64,000 nucleotides of DNA from Paenibacillus taihuensis (lineage in GTDB: Bacteria > Bacillota > Bacilli > Paenibacillales > Paenibacillaceae): NCBI RefSeq assembly GCF_003386535.1, contig NZ_QTTN01000012.1:62001-126000 (forward strand). Direction: 5' to 3'. Under the pieces are notes generated by a model, which had not been told where the DNA came from, made no database searches, and saw nothing but the letters and a program-made list of their open reading frames with translations. Every line of letters begins with the position of its first letter. Position 1 is the stretch's first letter. Position numbers and translations under genes: made by a program. Below are positions 63,912 through 64,000 of the stretch, one piece after another.

Positions 63912-64000
63912 CGACGAGCTGCCGGCACGCCGGGCTATCAGGGCGCTTGGAGAATGGGAGCAATACGGCATCGAGATTATTGCTGAAGCAGACAATGGGA
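63889..64000 (+). CDS. Response regulator, AraC/YesN type (3' end outside window)
   Basis: ATG at 63889 with AGAGAGGAGAG upstream starts a receiver domain (YKAIIIDDELPARRAI) with the two acidic residues of the phosphorylation pocket. The window ends after 37 codons. Its overlap with the YesM kinase makes it the cognate regulator; the AraC output domain is inferred. Confidence 0.85.
   Translation, partial: MYKAIIIDDELPARRAIRALGEWEQYGIEIIAEADNG

Noticed and set aside
1-64000. Prophage, insertion sequence, integrase or tRNA-linked island
   Set aside because: No transposase, integrase, phage structural gene or tRNA was seen; the repeats are not associated with any visible mobile-element protein in the window.

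Overview
The window looks like chromosomal DNA of a Paenibacillaceae bacterium (Paenibacillus or a close relative). The pointers are the ydcC-alr-ndoAI-ndoA gene order known from Bacillus, paired YesM-type histidine kinases with AraC-type response regulators, many sugar ABC permeases without their own ATPase, DUF5696/DUF4091/DUF5107 carbohydrate genes, Shine-Dalgarno sites of the AGGAGG type, and GTG/TTG starts. No rRNA, tRNA, insertion sequence, prophage or CRISPR array was seen.

Layout. 1-8.5 kb: a MOSC protein (cut by the window edge), an acid-sugar dehydratase-like enolase-superfamily enzyme, two COG0523 (CobW-type) metal GTPases, a small secreted protein, a frameshifted P-loop gene, a MurG-like glycosyltransferase and a Fur-controlled iron-siderophore binding lipoprotein. 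8.6-14 kb: a YesM/AraC two-component pair followed by a cytoplasmic clan-A glycoside hydrolase. 14-15.3 kb: a 1.2-kb array of 51-bp repeats. 15.5-33 kb: an Lpl-type sugar ABC system, a LacI regulator with matching palindromic operators, and a long tightly packed operon with two binding proteins, two permease pairs, an NHL/YIP1 membrane protein and a DUF5696 protein. 33.5-41.5 kb: GH16, GH2, two tandem DUF4091 proteins and a DUF5107 protein, none with a visible signal peptide. 41.8-55.4 kb: a broken methyltransferase, an APH-family kinase, a PAS sensor kinase, the fused isobutyryl-CoA mutase IcmF, two paralogous chemoreceptors, a LysR remnant and a phytase-like secreted protein. 55.6-64 kb: a TagO/WecA-like transferase, ydcC-alr-ndoAI-ndoA, two bactofilins, and a second YesM kinase with the start of its regulator.

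How it works together (inference): oligosaccharides released outside the cell are captured by the lipoproteins, imported by the permease pairs using a shared MsmX-like ATPase encoded elsewhere, and cut inside the cell by the GH16, GH2, clan-A GH and DUF4091/DUF5107 enzymes. Control would come from the LacI protein and the YesM/AraC pair.

The most unusual signal is non-coding. Seven intergenic loci carry repeats with a strict 50- or 51-bp period. Six complete loci share one architecture: two direct 23-26-nt keywords, a centre of about 85 bp, then two inverted keywords. There are at least three unrelated keyword sequences (A, C, D), and the spacing is conserved better than the sequence. The large 51-bp array at 14.1-15.3 kb uses the same period. 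I do not recognise these as a named repeat family.
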